The notes beneath the pieces were generated by a model that was not told the DNA's origin, did not search any database, and saw only the letters and a program-made list of their open reading frames with translations. Below are positions 16,250 to 25,655 of a stretch of DNA of 28,965 bases, piece by piece. Position 1 is the first letter of the stretch, and every line of letters begins with the position of its first letter. Both the position numbers and the translations under genes were made by a program. Location of the stretch: positions 1 through 28,965 of the forward strand of contig SFFI01000020.1 of assembly GCA_004556925.1 (NCBI GenBank), in the 5' to 3' direction. Source of the DNA: Clostridiales bacterium. GTDB lineage: Bacteria > Bacillota > Clostridia > Saccharofermentanales > DTU023.

Positions 16250-17878
16250 ATGACTCTAAGAGAAATTCTAGATATGCCTGTATTTGAAGGATTTCAGGTA
16301 GTGGCAGGGATGAATGGTTTGGACCGCGAAGTCTCGACCGTGAGCGTGATGGATGCACCAGATATATATGCGTGGATGAAGGGCGGAGAATTCCTCATTA
16401 CTTCAGCCTATGTTGTAAAAGACTCTCCAGACTATATTGCTACATTAATTTCGAAACTTGATGAATGGGGGGCCTCAGCTTTTGGCATTAAATTTGGTCG
16501 CTTCATTGAAAAATTACCTGAGCAAGCGAGGAAAGTTGCCGAGGAGTTAAATTTTCCTATTATTGCGATCCCCATAGAATTTGCCTTTACCGAAGTCATA
16601 AATCCTGTACTCAATGAAATCATCAATAGTCAGGCTAAAAAAATGAAATTCTCAGAGAACGTACATAGCGCCCTTACCAATATGGTGCTTGAAGGTGCAG
16701 ATGCGTCCACTATTTTGAGTATACTCGAACAATACATCCACTCTGAGACTGCCTTTGTTAGTTTTATTCCTCGACAAGCTATATATCCTGAGCGCACTGC
16801 ACTTTCAAGTAGCCTGCATGCAGATATCCTAGCTTTACAACAAGACAGCCTCTCGCTCGAAGCTCTTCTAGCAAAATACGAATATTACAGGCTCTACATA
16901 AATGAGGAAACATACGGCTACCTTCTATTTGGCGAAAAATGGGATAGTTACGAGAAGTCATTTGAAGACTACTATCACATAGCGATTGAACAGGCAGGAA
17001 TTGTACTAATCTTGCTGGCTCAGAAGCAGCTAGCTCAAATGCAAATCGAGCGCAATTATCGGGAGCAGTTCATCCAGGACTTATTAAGGGCCAGCTTTGA
17101 TTCTAGAAGCGAATTGAATAATAGAGCTAGAACATATAACTGGAATTTTGACCAGGGTGCTTTTGTAGCCATCGTTGATGTAGACAATTTCAAGAAACAA
17201 TATTTATCTGATTTGGACACCGAAAAGAATCGCCATCTTCTTAATACGATGGATCGCATCTTGAATATTTGCTTGGAGATTATCAAGCCACAATTTGCAC
17301 AAGTCGTTTATAGCCTGCTGAGTGACCAATTGGTCCTTATCATTTCAGATTGCAGATTCCAGGTTAAAAAGATTAGAGAAACACGTGAGATATTCGAATT
17401 AGTGTGTAGAGAAATAAAAAGGCGCGAAGGCTTCACAGCAACTATCGGTATAGGTAACTACCAAGATGACATAAGCAATATTTCAAAGAGCCTGCACGAA
17501 GCCAAAAAATCTGTCCAAATTGCAAAGCAGATGCATAAAAATGACCTAGTCTCCATTTATGAAGAACTTGGCAGCTTAAAGATTTTTGCTCTAGTAAGCG
17601 ATAGTCCAGAAGCTAATGAATTCTATGAAATGTATATTGGCAAATTAGCCCGCTATGACGAAAAGCATAATACCGCACTCATAGATACTCTGCTTGCCAT
17701 AAGATCGAGTAACTGGAATCTTAAAAAAGCCTCTGAAAAGATGTTTATCCATTACAACACTATAAAATATCGCTATCAAAGAATCTGTGAAATCTTGAAT
17801 ATAGACTTAAAGGACCGAGAAAAACGCTTGGATGTAGAAATCGCCCTTAAGTTGCTCGATACAAGGCCAACCCAATAA
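16250..17878 (+). CDS. PucR/CdaR-family transcriptional regulator
   Basis: A 542-residue regulator with the standard three parts: an N-terminal PucR sensing domain (1-125, with MTLREILDMPVFEGFQVVAG and GGEFLITSAY), a central GGDEF-like/CdaR region (about 290-420), and a C-terminal HTH_30 (about 485-540; NLKKASEKMFIHYNTIKYRY). Such proteins usually activate catabolic genes for purines, amides or related nitrogen compounds in response to the substrate. The ribosome binding site is weak (AGAAAGAAAA). The gene is followed, after a short terminator-like hairpin, by a hydrolase-transporter operon on the same strand, which is its likely target. Confidence 0.92.
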   Translation: MTLREILDMPVFEGFQVVAGMNGLDREVSTVSVMDAPDIYAWMKGGEFLITSAYVVKDSPDYIATLISKLDEWGASAFGIKFGRFIEKLPEQARKVAEELNFPIIAIPIEFAFTEVINPVLNEIINSQAKKMKFSENVHSALTNMVLEGADASTILSILEQYIHSETAFVSFIPRQAIYPERTALSSSLHADILALQQDSLSLEALLAKYEYYRLYINEETYGYLLFGEKWDSYEKSFEDYYHIAIEQAGIVLILLAQKQLAQMQIERNYREQFIQDLLRASFDSRSELNNRARTYNWNFDQGAFVAIVDVDNFKKQYLSDLDTEKNRHLLNTMDRILNICLEIIKPQFAQVVYSLLSDQLVLIISDCRFQVKKIRETREIFELVCREIKRREGFTATIGIGNYQDDISNISKSLHEAKKSVQIAKQMHKNDLVSIYEELGSLKIFALVSDSPEANEFYEMYIGKLARYDEKHNTALIDTLLAIRSSNWNLKKASEKMFIHYNTIKYRYQRICEILNIDLKDREKRLDVEIALKLLDTRPTQ

Positions 17879-17926
17879 TTGTCTCTTAGGCACAAAATAC
17901 ACGCTTGTTTTTAGTACTTAAGACAC

Positions 17927-17949
17927 ATGGATATTGTTATCCATTTTTG
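17927..17949 (+). terminator. Weak terminator after the pucR-like gene
   Basis: ATGGATA (17927-17933), loop TTGT, TATCCAT (17938-17944), then TTTTT. The stem is AT-rich, so read-through into the hydrolase operon is possible. The same palindrome could also be an operator. Confidence 0.5.
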
Positions 17950-17954
17950 CTATT

Positions 17955-17966
17955 GTTTGTGCAAAC
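17955..17966. promoter_or_regulatory. Candidate operator upstream of the amidohydrolase operon
   Basis: The near-palindrome GTTTGTGCAAAC (5-bp arms around TG) lies 71 nt before the amidohydrolase ATG. Its place between regulator and operon makes it a candidate PucR-family site. No comparison to a known consensus was possible. Confidence 0.35.
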
Positions 17967-18037
17967 ATCCAAGATTTTGCATAAAAGCCTATACGGAGTT
18001 TATGTATAAAGTCTAGTTGAGGAGGAGTTAAACTATC

Positions 18038-19387
18038 ATGTATCAAAACAAAATGAGCTTTGTGGATTCAATAGCCACAATTAAACACGGTAAAATGCTA
18101 GATAAGGTTCAAGATGCAGGTTCCACAGGGAGAACCCTGCTCAAGGGAGGACATGTTATTGATCCCAAGAATAACCTGGATGCAGTTGCAGATATTCTGA
18201 TTGCTGATGGCCTTATAGCAGAAATCAGCTCAGATATTAAAGGCGAAAAAGGTGATAAGGTCATTTCTTGTGAAGGCCTATTGATCTGGCCTGGCTTGAT
18301 AGATATGCACTTGCATTTGGGTGACCTCTTCGAAGTTAGCACTAATCCTATTTTTTGTGCCGCGGAAGATGGTGTGACCATGGGCTTATCTCCGGGAGCC
18401 GGTAATACCCTGATGGCCCCTGCCCTATTAGGCGCCGAGGTGGACCATGGTGTACCCATCAACTTAGGAGTCTATTTGGGAGCAGCTAGTGTTTTGAGCA
18501 CTGAGCTTTCTGTGGAAGAGCTAATCCGTATGTTCCAAGGCGATATGGAGGCTGATGTATTGTCCCAGAAGATGACCCGCAACGCCATCACTAACACGAC
18601 TGCACCCTTAGTGATGGGAATCAAAGATCACATGGGTCACTTCATTATGTCCGATGAGAATATTGATCGAATCTATGAGATAACCTCTAAAGCTCACCTC
18701 ATATATATGAGCCATACCCAAGACCCCGAGCATGCGGAGCGTCTGGTCAGCCTGTCCAAGGGTCGCCCTATTCACTTAGCACATGCCACCGCTGCTGGTT
18801 GTGGATCCCATGCAGATCCTGTAGAGGGTATGCGGCGGGTACTAGCCCTGGTGAACGGAGAAAATGTAACTGCGGAATTTGTCACGACCATGCTACGTGC
18901 TGGAGGCGGGTCACGTGAAGGCCTGCAAATGCCTGCGGCTTCTCAAAAGTTGGCTTACGATGCCTTAGCAAGTGGCCAGGTCAAAATTTTAATATCCGAC
19001 GGCCAAAATCAAGCAACCATGAAGGGCTTTGGCGATACCCGTGATAATATCCCTGCTATTTTAGAATTAGCAGATGCTGGTATTTTAAGCCTCTCAGATG
19101 CAGTTGCTACCATGACCCAAAACCCTGCTGACCTCATTGCACGTAGGACCCAGAACAGCTGGTGGCAAGAAAAAGTTGGGCATCTTGGTGTTGGGGCCTT
19201 GGCCAATATTACAGTTGTCGATAAGGACGATAAGCTAGCCACCTACACTATCGTAAACGGTGAAATTGTTTCTTTCGAAAATCGAGCGGTAAGAAGAAAT
19301 TGCGGCGCAGGTGGCTGGGTAAGCAAATTTGGCATGGTCCGTCGAACAGGAGTAGGCGAATTAGCGATGTTCTCCTACAAGAATTAG
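18038..19387 (+). CDS. Metal-dependent amidohydrolase, dihydroorotase/deacetylase-like
   Basis: A 449-residue amidohydrolase-superfamily enzyme expected to cleave a cyclic amide or an N-acyl/carbamoyl bond. The HxH metal motif is DMHLHLGD (His91, His93); Lys196 in MGIKDHMG is placed like the carboxylated bridging lysine; His226 (SHTQD), His246/His249 (HLAHATAAG) and Asp321 (LISDGQ) complete the site. The composite beta-sandwich edges are present (ADILIADGLIAEI early; GALANITVVDKDDK and TYTIVNGEIV late). GGAGGAG lies about 10 nt before the ATG. About 30 unusual residues precede the first sandwich strand. It is the first gene of an operon with an M20 hydrolase and a membrane protein. Hydantoinase, D-aminoacylase and deacetylase activities are all possible; pyrimidine synthesis is unlikely in this context. 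Confidence 0.87.
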   Translation: MYQNKMSFVDSIATIKHGKMLDKVQDAGSTGRTLLKGGHVIDPKNNLDAVADILIADGLIAEISSDIKGEKGDKVISCEGLLIWPGLIDMHLHLGDLFEVSTNPIFCAAEDGVTMGLSPGAGNTLMAPALLGAEVDHGVPINLGVYLGAASVLSTELSVEELIRMFQGDMEADVLSQKMTRNAITNTTAPLVMGIKDHMGHFIMSDENIDRIYEITSKAHLIYMSHTQDPEHAERLVSLSKGRPIHLAHATAAGCGSHADPVEGMRRVLALVNGENVTAEFVTTMLRAGGGSREGLQMPAASQKLAYDALASGQVKILISDGQNQATMKGFGDTRDNIPAILELADAGILSLSDAVATMTQNPADLIARRTQNSWWQEKVGHLGVGALANITVVDKDDKLATYTIVNGEIVSFENRAVRRNCGAGGWVSKFGMVRRTGVGELAMFSYKN

Positions 19388-19400
19388 TTGAGAGCCTGCC

Positions 19401-20558
19401 ATGAATGATCCGAAGTTTATGTTGGACGATTGTCGAGATATTCTAAGCCAACTAGTGCGGGTAAATTCCTGCCAGCCAGAAGGCAATGAAAAAGACGTCG
19501 TTAATTTGCTAACGAAGATTTTAAGTCCCAAACTGACCTTGAAAGTAATTGATCATGGCAACAATAGGGCTAGCCTAGTAGCCGAGCTTGAAGGTTTGGA
19601 CAAAACGCCAGGGATCGCCTTGCTGGGCCATATTGATACAGTCGCTTGTAAGGATTTGAAAAACTGGGACTATGAGCCGCACGAAGCCAAAGTCATAGAC
19701 AATATCTTATATGGTCGAGGCTCGGCTGACATGAAAGGTGGTGTGGCTGCCATGGTTTTAGCAGCCAACCACCTAGCCAGTTTGCCTCAGAAACCTCGCC
19801 GCTCACTTCTTTTTTGCTTCACAGCAGATGAAGAAGCCGGTGGCCTTGGAGCTTGCTCTTTAGTGGAGGGAAAATACCTAAACGACGTTGAATCCATCAT
19901 TATTTGTGAGGCTTCCGACGACAAGGTGAGCTTTTGTGAGAAGGGGGCTCTCTGGTTGCGCTTAGATATCCATGGTGTCGCATCACATGCATCGCGTCCA
20001 GACCTCGGACGCAACGCCGTAGAATACGCCATTTGGTTCATTCAGCGCCTTAAAGAGCATGTGCAAGATGGTCAGATGCATAGAATTATGGGACAAACCA
20101 CAGTTTCGGTAACGAATTTCCACGGTGGTGTGATGACAAATATCATCCCTTCTGAGGCATTTGTTGAATTAGACATTCGTACTATTCCTGACGTATCACA
20201 CGATGACATCGTCCATACTGCCGAGCAATTATGTAACGAAATGCAGTCAAAATACTCCCATGTTCATGCAGAAATACAGGTGCTGAACGACCGTCCGGCG
20301 TTAGAGTGTGATCCTAGGAGTCAATTCCATCAAGATGTGGTAAGCATGGCCAAAAGCTGTGAAATTGGTACTGAGGGTAAGGGGCATTTTTTCTACACAG
20401 ATGCCTCTCAGGTCATTCCCCATCTCAACATACCTTTTGTTATTGCCGGCCCCGGTGATGATGCTATGGCACATAAGGCAAACGAATGCATTGATCTCCA
20501 TAGCGTGTCTAAATTTGCTAGTTTTTATACTCGTTTTTTGACCAAGCATTATTGGTAA
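19401..20558 (+). CDS. M20-family metallohydrolase (ArgE/DapE/CPG2-like)
   Basis: A di-zinc amide hydrolase of 385 residues. Metal and catalytic residues are in place: His77 and Asp79 (GHIDTV), Asp110 (GRGSADMKGG), Glu144-Glu145 (TADEEAGG), Glu170 (IICEASD), the dimer-domain His196 (GVASHASRPDLGRN) and His358 (AHKANECI). Family members remove N-acetyl, N-succinyl or N-carbamoyl groups or cut dipeptides. It begins 13 nt after the amidohydrolase, so the two probably act in sequence on one substrate, for instance ring opening followed by removal of an acyl or carbamoyl group. The exact substrate is unknown. Confidence 0.9.
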   Translation: MNDPKFMLDDCRDILSQLVRVNSCQPEGNEKDVVNLLTKILSPKLTLKVIDHGNNRASLVAELEGLDKTPGIALLGHIDTVACKDLKNWDYEPHEAKVIDNILYGRGSADMKGGVAAMVLAANHLASLPQKPRRSLLFCFTADEEAGGLGACSLVEGKYLNDVESIIICEASDDKVSFCEKGALWLRLDIHGVASHASRPDLGRNAVEYAIWFIQRLKEHVQDGQMHRIMGQTTVSVTNFHGGVMTNIIPSEAFVELDIRTIPDVSHDDIVHTAEQLCNEMQSKYSHVHAEIQVLNDRPALECDPRSQFHQDVVSMAKSCEIGTEGKGHFFYTDASQVIPHLNIPFVIAGPGDDAMAHKANECIDLHSVSKFASFYTRFLTKHYW

Positions 20559-20624
20559 GCAAGTATTCCTTGCAATGCTTCAGAGAATCTACTTTATTTT
20601 TATAACGATTGGAGAATTAACAGG

Positions 20625-21821
20625 ATGAATAAAGACAGTACGATACATGATAGAGAATATAAAACTGGCTCCGTAACAGGTCTATTAATTTCCCTAGTGA
20701 TAGGCTTTATTTTATATTTTCTTACTAAAAATTTGGCTGGCTCAGTTACCATGTGGGACTATAACAACCTGGTCGATGGCATAGTTAACTCTCTGCCTAA
20801 GCAGCTAGCTTGGTTCCTCATGAACTTCACGGAAGCCCAATTCTACGCTAGTGTTTTTGCGGGTGCTGGTTTAATCATTGGTGCGATCATCGCCTGGCGA
20901 CTCGCTCTTAAAGGATCTAAATACAAGGGCTTCGATATTTGCTATGGGACCAGCACACTGTTCCCCTGGGTCTTAACTTCACAGGTTATTTCCCTGGCTT
21001 TAGCAATATTTGTCTTTGACTATATCAAAGGCTTTGCGGATCCTCAGACTACTTGGCTGGCTACTTTTATTACAGTAGTAGGCGCCCCTCCGGCTGTTAT
21101 GTTACTCTATGGGCCCAGCATTTCTGCCTTGCTCACCGCATCCATACTAGGCGGCCTGATCTGTGCCCCTACCGCCATATGGCTATCAGAAAATATCGTC
21201 GGCCCCCTCGGCCTCCCCGGAGTCGTGGCTAATGTAACAACTATGGCTATAACAGGAATGATGGTATGTATGGTTTGTAAGGTCTTACCCTGGGTGAAAA
21301 AACAGCCTATTAAAGACCACAAGAAGGGGACAGAACTTGCACTCGATGTTTATAGCCCTAGCTTTTTTGTGCGGCGGGTTCTGGCAGACTTTTCTGAAGC
21401 ACCCTTCTATGGCAACGAGATAGCATCTATCTTTCTGATCTTGGGTGTATGCGTATCTCAAATCATTTGTGGCAATCATGGTGCTTACGGCTCAGGAGCT
21501 GTACCAGCAATCTTGCTCTCCCAATTCACAGGCGCTGCAGTTGGTGTTTTCCTTTATGCCCATAAATTTGATAACCAGGGCTGGTACGCCACCTATGTGC
21601 CGGTTGTGAGTGTAGGTCCTGCTTGCGTGCTGATGTTTGGAGCAACAATACCTGTCGCCTTGTTTGCAGGTACCTTAGGCGGAATTATGGGTGGCCCTGT
21701 TGCCGAATTCTTTTCTGGTAAGTTACCAGAAGGAGTGCACGGCACCGTCGCCAATGTAACCTCCATGGCAATTTGCACCATTATTACTGCCATAGTGATG
21801 ATGGTTTTACCATGGTTCTAA
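20625..21821 (+). CDS. Polytopic membrane protein with two homologous halves, putative transporter
   Basis: I do not recognise the family. The 398-residue protein has about ten hydrophobic segments. It shows a clear internal duplication: residues 65-86 (LMNFTEAQFYASVFAGAG...) match 253-274 (LADFSEAPFYGNEIASIF...), and 200-224 (VANVTTMAI...KVLPWV) match 375-398 (VANVTSMAI...MVLPWF), with similar Gly/Pro-rich stretches between them. A charged loop (about 224-245, KKQPIKDHKKG) separates the halves. This two-repeat design is common in secondary transporters and channels. GGAGA lies about 10 nt before the ATG. As the last gene of the operon it most likely imports the substrate of the two hydrolases; export of a product is the alternative. 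Confidence 0.8.
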   Translation: MNKDSTIHDREYKTGSVTGLLISLVIGFILYFLTKNLAGSVTMWDYNNLVDGIVNSLPKQLAWFLMNFTEAQFYASVFAGAGLIIGAIIAWRLALKGSKYKGFDICYGTSTLFPWVLTSQVISLALAIFVFDYIKGFADPQTTWLATFITVVGAPPAVMLLYGPSISALLTASILGGLICAPTAIWLSENIVGPLGLPGVVANVTTMAITGMMVCMVCKVLPWVKKQPIKDHKKGTELALDVYSPSFFVRRVLADFSEAPFYGNEIASIFLILGVCVSQIICGNHGAYGSGAVPAILLSQFTGAAVGVFLYAHKFDNQGWYATYVPVVSVGPACVLMFGATIPVALFAGTLGGIMGGPVAEFFSGKLPEGVHGTVANVTSMAICTIITAIVMMVLPWF

Positions 21822-21862
21822 AATTAAGTTTATACTGAAATATACATAGGATTGAGACATAA

Positions 21863-21900
21863 AGCCCGGGCGATATTTCCACGTCGCCCGGGCTCTTTTA
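21863..21900 (+). terminator. Intrinsic terminator of the amidohydrolase operon
   Basis: An 11-bp GC stem, AGCCCGGGCGA (21863-21873) with TCGCCCGGGCT (21884-21894), 10-nt loop, then CTTTTA. It lies between convergent genes; on the minus strand the following CTTTAT is weaker, so it may also end mfd. Confidence 0.85.
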
Positions 21901-21911
21901 ATTGTCCCCGC

Positions 21912-24900
21912 CTACAGCCACAGTTTGCGCAGGGTTTCCGCCATGTAGTCGGGTTTGAGGGCGCCATCGCGGAGGAGGATGTAGGCGCGGTGGCCGGCGT
22001 TAAAGTGTAGGCGACCGGCAAAGGCATCTTTTTGGAAGAGGCTGAAGAGTTGATCGCCAGCTTTCTGGTCTTCCGCCAAACGGAGAATGAGGTGTTTACC
22101 TTCGCGGGTGATTTCCGTGATGCCCATGGCCGCAGCCTGAACCCGGACAAAGGAAATGTCGACCAGGTTGACAACCGGGCGCGGTGGATCGCCAAAGCGG
22201 TCAATGATTTCGTCAATGACGTCGTACCAGTCTGCTGCCGTTTGTATGGTCAGGATGAACCGATAGATATCCATACGCTGGCCTTCATCGGCAATATAGG
22301 AGGCAGGGATATGGGCATCAATATCCAGGTTGATGACGCAGTCAGGCGCCGGAGCCGGCTTGGTCTGGCCCTGAACCTCTTTGATGGTTTCATCAAGAAT
22401 CCGGCAATAGAGGTCATAGCCCACGCTACCCATGTGGCCGGACTGCTCGCCGCCCAGGAAATTGCCCGCCCCCCGGACTTCCAGGTCCCGCATGGCAATT
22501 TTCAGTCCCGACCCCAGTTCGGTGAAGTCTCGGATGGCCGACAAACGCTTGCTAGCGTCTTCCTTGAGTACCTGGTCGGGGGGATAGGTGATGTAGGCAT
22601 AGGCTTGGCGCTCAGACCGTCCCACCCGGCCTCGTAGCTGGTAAAGCTGGGCAAGACCCATGCGCTCGGCCCTTTCGACAATCAAGGTATTGACGTTCGA
22701 CATGTCGATACCCGACTCAATAATGGTTGTGCAGAGGAGAATGTCGAATTCCTGCTTGAGGAAGTCTTGGATGGTATCTTCAATTTGTCGGTCTGACATG
22801 CGGCCATGGGCCCTGCGGATGCGGGCCCCCGGCAGGCGTTCTTCGAGTTCTAGCTGTTTGGGCCCCAGCTTCTTAATATTGTTATAGACATAGAAAACCT
22901 GGCCGCCCCGGGAGATTTCCCGCAGGATCGCATCGTCAATGACCGGCGGATCGTACTCCATGACATAGGTCTGGACGGGCCGGCGATCCTCCGGCCCTTC
23001 CGACAAGAGCGAAATATCACGCACACCCGACACGGCCATATGTAGCGTGCGGGGGATAGGCGTGGCCGACAAGGTGAGGACATCCACCTCTGGGTAGCGG
23101 TCTTTCAGGGTCTCCTTCTGCTCAACGCCAAAACGCTGCTCCTCATCGACCACCAGGAGGCCGAGATTGGCGAATTTCAGGTGCTTGTTAAGCACGGCGT
23201 GGGTCCCGATCACCACATCTACCAGGCCATTGGCCAGGTCCTTGATGGTTTGTTTGCGGTCTGCATCCGACACAAAACGGGACATGGGCCGAACCTTGAT
23301 GGGGATATCCCCAATCCGGTCGACAAAGCCCTGGTAGTGCTGCTGGGCTAAAACGGTTGTCGGGACAATCATGGCTGCCTGCTTGCCCGACATGACAGCC
23401 TTAAAGATGGCCCGGAAGGCCAGTTCGGTTTTACCAAAGCCCACATCCCCGCAGAGCAGGCGGTCCATGATCTTGGTGGACTCCATATCCGCTTTAATTT
23501 CCGCCATAGCGGTCAGCTGGTCTTCTGTTTCCACATAGGGGAAATTATCTTCAAACTCCGCCTGCCAAACCGTGTCGGCTGGGAAGGCAAAACCTTGCCG
23601 TGCTTCACGTTCCCGGTATACCTTGACCAGGTCAATGGCCAGTTTGCGCACGGACTCTTTGACCCTGGCCTTTTTGTTCTCCCATTCCTTGCTGCCCAGT
23701 TTGCTGAGCTTGGGCGGGGCAGATTCAGACCCGATATAACGCTGGACTTCTTCCAGTTGGTCTACCGGCACATACAGTCGGTCGTCACCTGCATAGGCAA
23801 TGTAAAGGTAGTCGCGGTCAGAACCTCCGCTATTGAGGGTTTTGAGGCCTAAATATTGGCCGATACCGTGGACATCGTGGACGACAAATTCACCCACTTG
23901 GAGGTCAGAGAAAAAGTCTATGGCCTGGCCGGTTCGCTTGGTCTTTTTCTTGCCGCTCTTCTTCCGTCCCAGAAGATTTTGCGCCCCCAGGAGCACCAGG
24001 TCGGCTTGAGGGACCACTAGGCCCTGGCTGAGGTCCAAGGGATAGATAGGCAGGGTCAAGGACTCGTCCAGGAGGAGCTCCCGCAGGCGTTTTCTCTGCC
24101 TTTCGCCGCCCAGGGCTAGGATCACCTCGCGGCCCGACTTCTGCCAGGCCTTGAGGTCGCGGAAAAGCATGTCGGCCCGACCCTGGTAATTGTCGGCTGG
24201 CATGGTCTGCATTTGAATCTTATCGCCTCCGGGCAGGCCATTGCCCGAGGACGCTAGGTCGGAAAAGGCCAGCTTCTGGCCCGGATAATGGTCCAGGCGG
24301 CGGAAAAGCTCTGCAGGGCCCCAATGATCTTCAATCACCTGGGGCAAAATATTCTGCTTTAAGAGCAGGGCCTTGACCTCTTCTTGGAACTCCGCCTCGG
24401 CAGCGTCCAAGCGGGCCCGGAGGAGCTTGGGTTCTTCAAGAATAATCCTGGCCTGAACCGCGGCGGCATAGTCTAAAATACTGGAGGCCTGGGGGTTCAA
24501 GAGGAAGTCCCACCGCCCCATGCCGGCAAAGTTCAGCCCGTTTTCCATGGCCTCTGCGTCCTGTTCCGTCCATTTGCGGAAACGCTCCTGGCCTTCCCGG
24601 TCTACCCCTTGGCGGATCAGGTCCTTCAGGGCTTCGTCACGAAGGTCCCGCATTTCCTGGGCCAGCTGGGCCCTTGTCTCTGGGGTCAGGCCGTAATCTT
24701 CCATGGGAGGCAGATAAATCTCGTCCAAGTTGTCCAAGGACCTTTGGTCGCCCAGGTCAAAAATCTTAATGGCCTCTAGCTCGCGGTCAAAAAAGTTGAG
24801 CCGGATGCCAAGCCCGTCGGTCCCATGGGGTAGGGACCCCGTGAGGAGATGGGCGTCCTGCAGATGCTGGGCATAGAGTCCTAGGTCAATGATTTCGCCG

Positions 24901-25655
24901 CGCAGGGCAAATTGGCCCGGTGAATCCACGGCCCTAGCCCGCACGTAGCCCAAGTCCACCAGGCTTTGTGCTAGGTCTTCGTAGTCATAGGCCTGACCCA
25001 ACTCTAAACGCAAGGCCCGCTTTTGCAGGCTGGCCAGCGGGGGCAGTTTGTCCGCTAAAAAGGGGCCAGAAATCAGGAGCAAGTCTTCCTGGCCTTGGAG
25101 AAAGGCGGAGAGCACACTGAGACGCTCTATATCCTCCTTGCGTGACTTGGACCCGGAGGCCACGAGGTCCGAGGGTTTAGCATGGAGGACCGGGGTCGCC
25201 TTCCCACGTAGCGCGGCCAGGTCCGTGGCCACGGCCCTGGCGCGCAGCACATCCGGCACGATGTAAAGGATAGGCTGGGGGGCCACGGCAGGCTGTTCGT
25301 GTGTAGTCTGCCGAGCAGGCTTTGCAGAGGCCATAGTTTGAGGGGCCACGGATGACTGATCAGGCCCAAGCTGCTGGGCAGGCTTTGTAGAGGCCATAGT
25401 TCGAGGGGCCGCGGATGGCTGGTTAGGCCCAAGCTGCTGGGCAGGCTTTGCAGAGACAAGCCGTGGTTTTTGCCTGTTTCTCTCCGCCTGGTCAGCCTGC
25501 AGGGTCAAGGCCAGGAGGGGCTTAGCCAAATCGGCCAAGCCAAAGACATTTAAGGGGCTCGTCGTCCCCTGATCTAGGCGGTCTGCCAGGTCGCAAAAAT
25601 GTTCATCCCGCCGGGTAGCCTGGAGTATCTTATCCTGGATTTGTGGATCTAGCAT
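21912..25655 (-). CDS. mfd: Transcription-repair coupling factor Mfd
   Basis: A DNA translocase that removes stalled RNA polymerase and recruits UvrA. The order is: UvrB-like N-terminal part; RNA-polymerase-interaction domain (about 575-640, VGEFVVHDVHGIGQYLGL and DRLYVPVDQLEEV); RecG-like motor with Walker A GDVGFGKTE (about 735), DEEQRFGV (about 837), SATPIPRTLHMAVSG and the QLRGRVGRS motif VI; and the TRCF C-terminal domain. The start at 25655 overlaps the trmL stop (TAATG) and has GGAG 8 nt upstream, giving 1247 residues, longer than the usual 1150-1180. The surplus includes a Pro/Gln/Ala-rich segment with three 21-residue repeats at about 68-128, inside the first domain. It ends the pth-trmL-mfd operon, as pth-mfd does in many Bacillota. 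Confidence 0.96.
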   Translation of the reverse strand: MLDPQIQDKILQATRRDEHFCDLADRLDQGTTSPLNVFGLADLAKPLLALTLQADQAERNRQKPRLVSAKPAQQLGPNQPSAAPRTMASTKPAQQLGPDQSSVAPQTMASAKPARQTTHEQPAVAPQPILYIVPDVLRARAVATDLAALRGKATPVLHAKPSDLVASGSKSRKEDIERLSVLSAFLQGQEDLLLISGPFLADKLPPLASLQKRALRLELGQAYDYEDLAQSLVDLGYVRARAVDSPGQFALRGEIIDLGLYAQHLQDAHLLTGSLPHGTDGLGIRLNFFDRELEAIKIFDLGDQRSLDNLDEIYLPPMEDYGLTPETRAQLAQEMRDLRDEALKDLIRQGVDREGQERFRKWTEQDAEAMENGLNFAGMGRWDFLLNPQASSILDYAAAVQARIILEEPKLLRARLDAAEAEFQEEVKALLLKQNILPQVIEDHWGPAELFRRLDHYPGQKLAFSDLASSGNGLPGGDKIQMQTMPADNYQGRADMLFRDLKAWQKSGREVILALGGERQRKRLRELLLDESLTLPIYPLDLSQGLVVPQADLVLLGAQNLLGRKKSGKKKTKRTGQAIDFFSDLQVGEFVVHDVHGIGQYLGLKTLNSGGSDRDYLYIAYAGDDRLYVPVDQLEEVQRYIGSESAPPKLSKLGSKEWENKKARVKESVRKLAIDLVKVYREREARQGFAFPADTVWQAEFEDNFPYVETEDQLTAMAEIKADMESTKIMDRLLCGDVGFGKTELAFRAIFKAVMSGKQAAMIVPTTVLAQQHYQGFVDRIGDIPIKVRPMSRFVSDADRKQTIKDLANGLVDVVIGTHAVLNKHLKFANLGLLVVDEEQRFGVEQKETLKDRYPEVDVLTLSATPIPRTLHMAVSGVRDISLLSEGPEDRRPVQTYVMEYDPPVIDDAILREISRGGQVFYVYNNIKKLGPKQLELEERLPGARIRRAHGRMSDRQIEDTIQDFLKQEFDILLCTTIIESGIDMSNVNTLIVERAERMGLAQLYQLRGRVGRSERQAYAYITYPPDQVLKEDASKRLSAIRDFTELGSGLKIAMRDLEVRGAGNFLGGEQSGHMGSVGYDLYCRILDETIKEVQGQTKPAPAPDCVINLDIDAHIPASYIADEGQRMDIYRFILTIQTAADWYDVIDEIIDRFGDPPRPVVNLVDISFVRVQAAAMGITEITREGKHLILRLAEDQKAGDQLFSLFQKDAFAGRLHFNAGHRAYILLRDGALKPDYMAETLRKLWL
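25272..25456. repeat. 63-bp in-frame tandem repeat inside mfd
   Basis: Near-identical units begin at 25315, 25378 and (partial) 25441, with a decayed unit at about 25272-25314. Each encodes 21 residues of the type SAKPAQQLGP..PSAAPRTMA. The 63-bp length keeps frame. It expands a region of Mfd that is not otherwise conserved as low-complexity sequence. Confidence 0.9.

Noticed and set aside
22032..22637. 201-codon plus-strand frame
   Set aside because: Antisense to the conserved C-terminal part of mfd.
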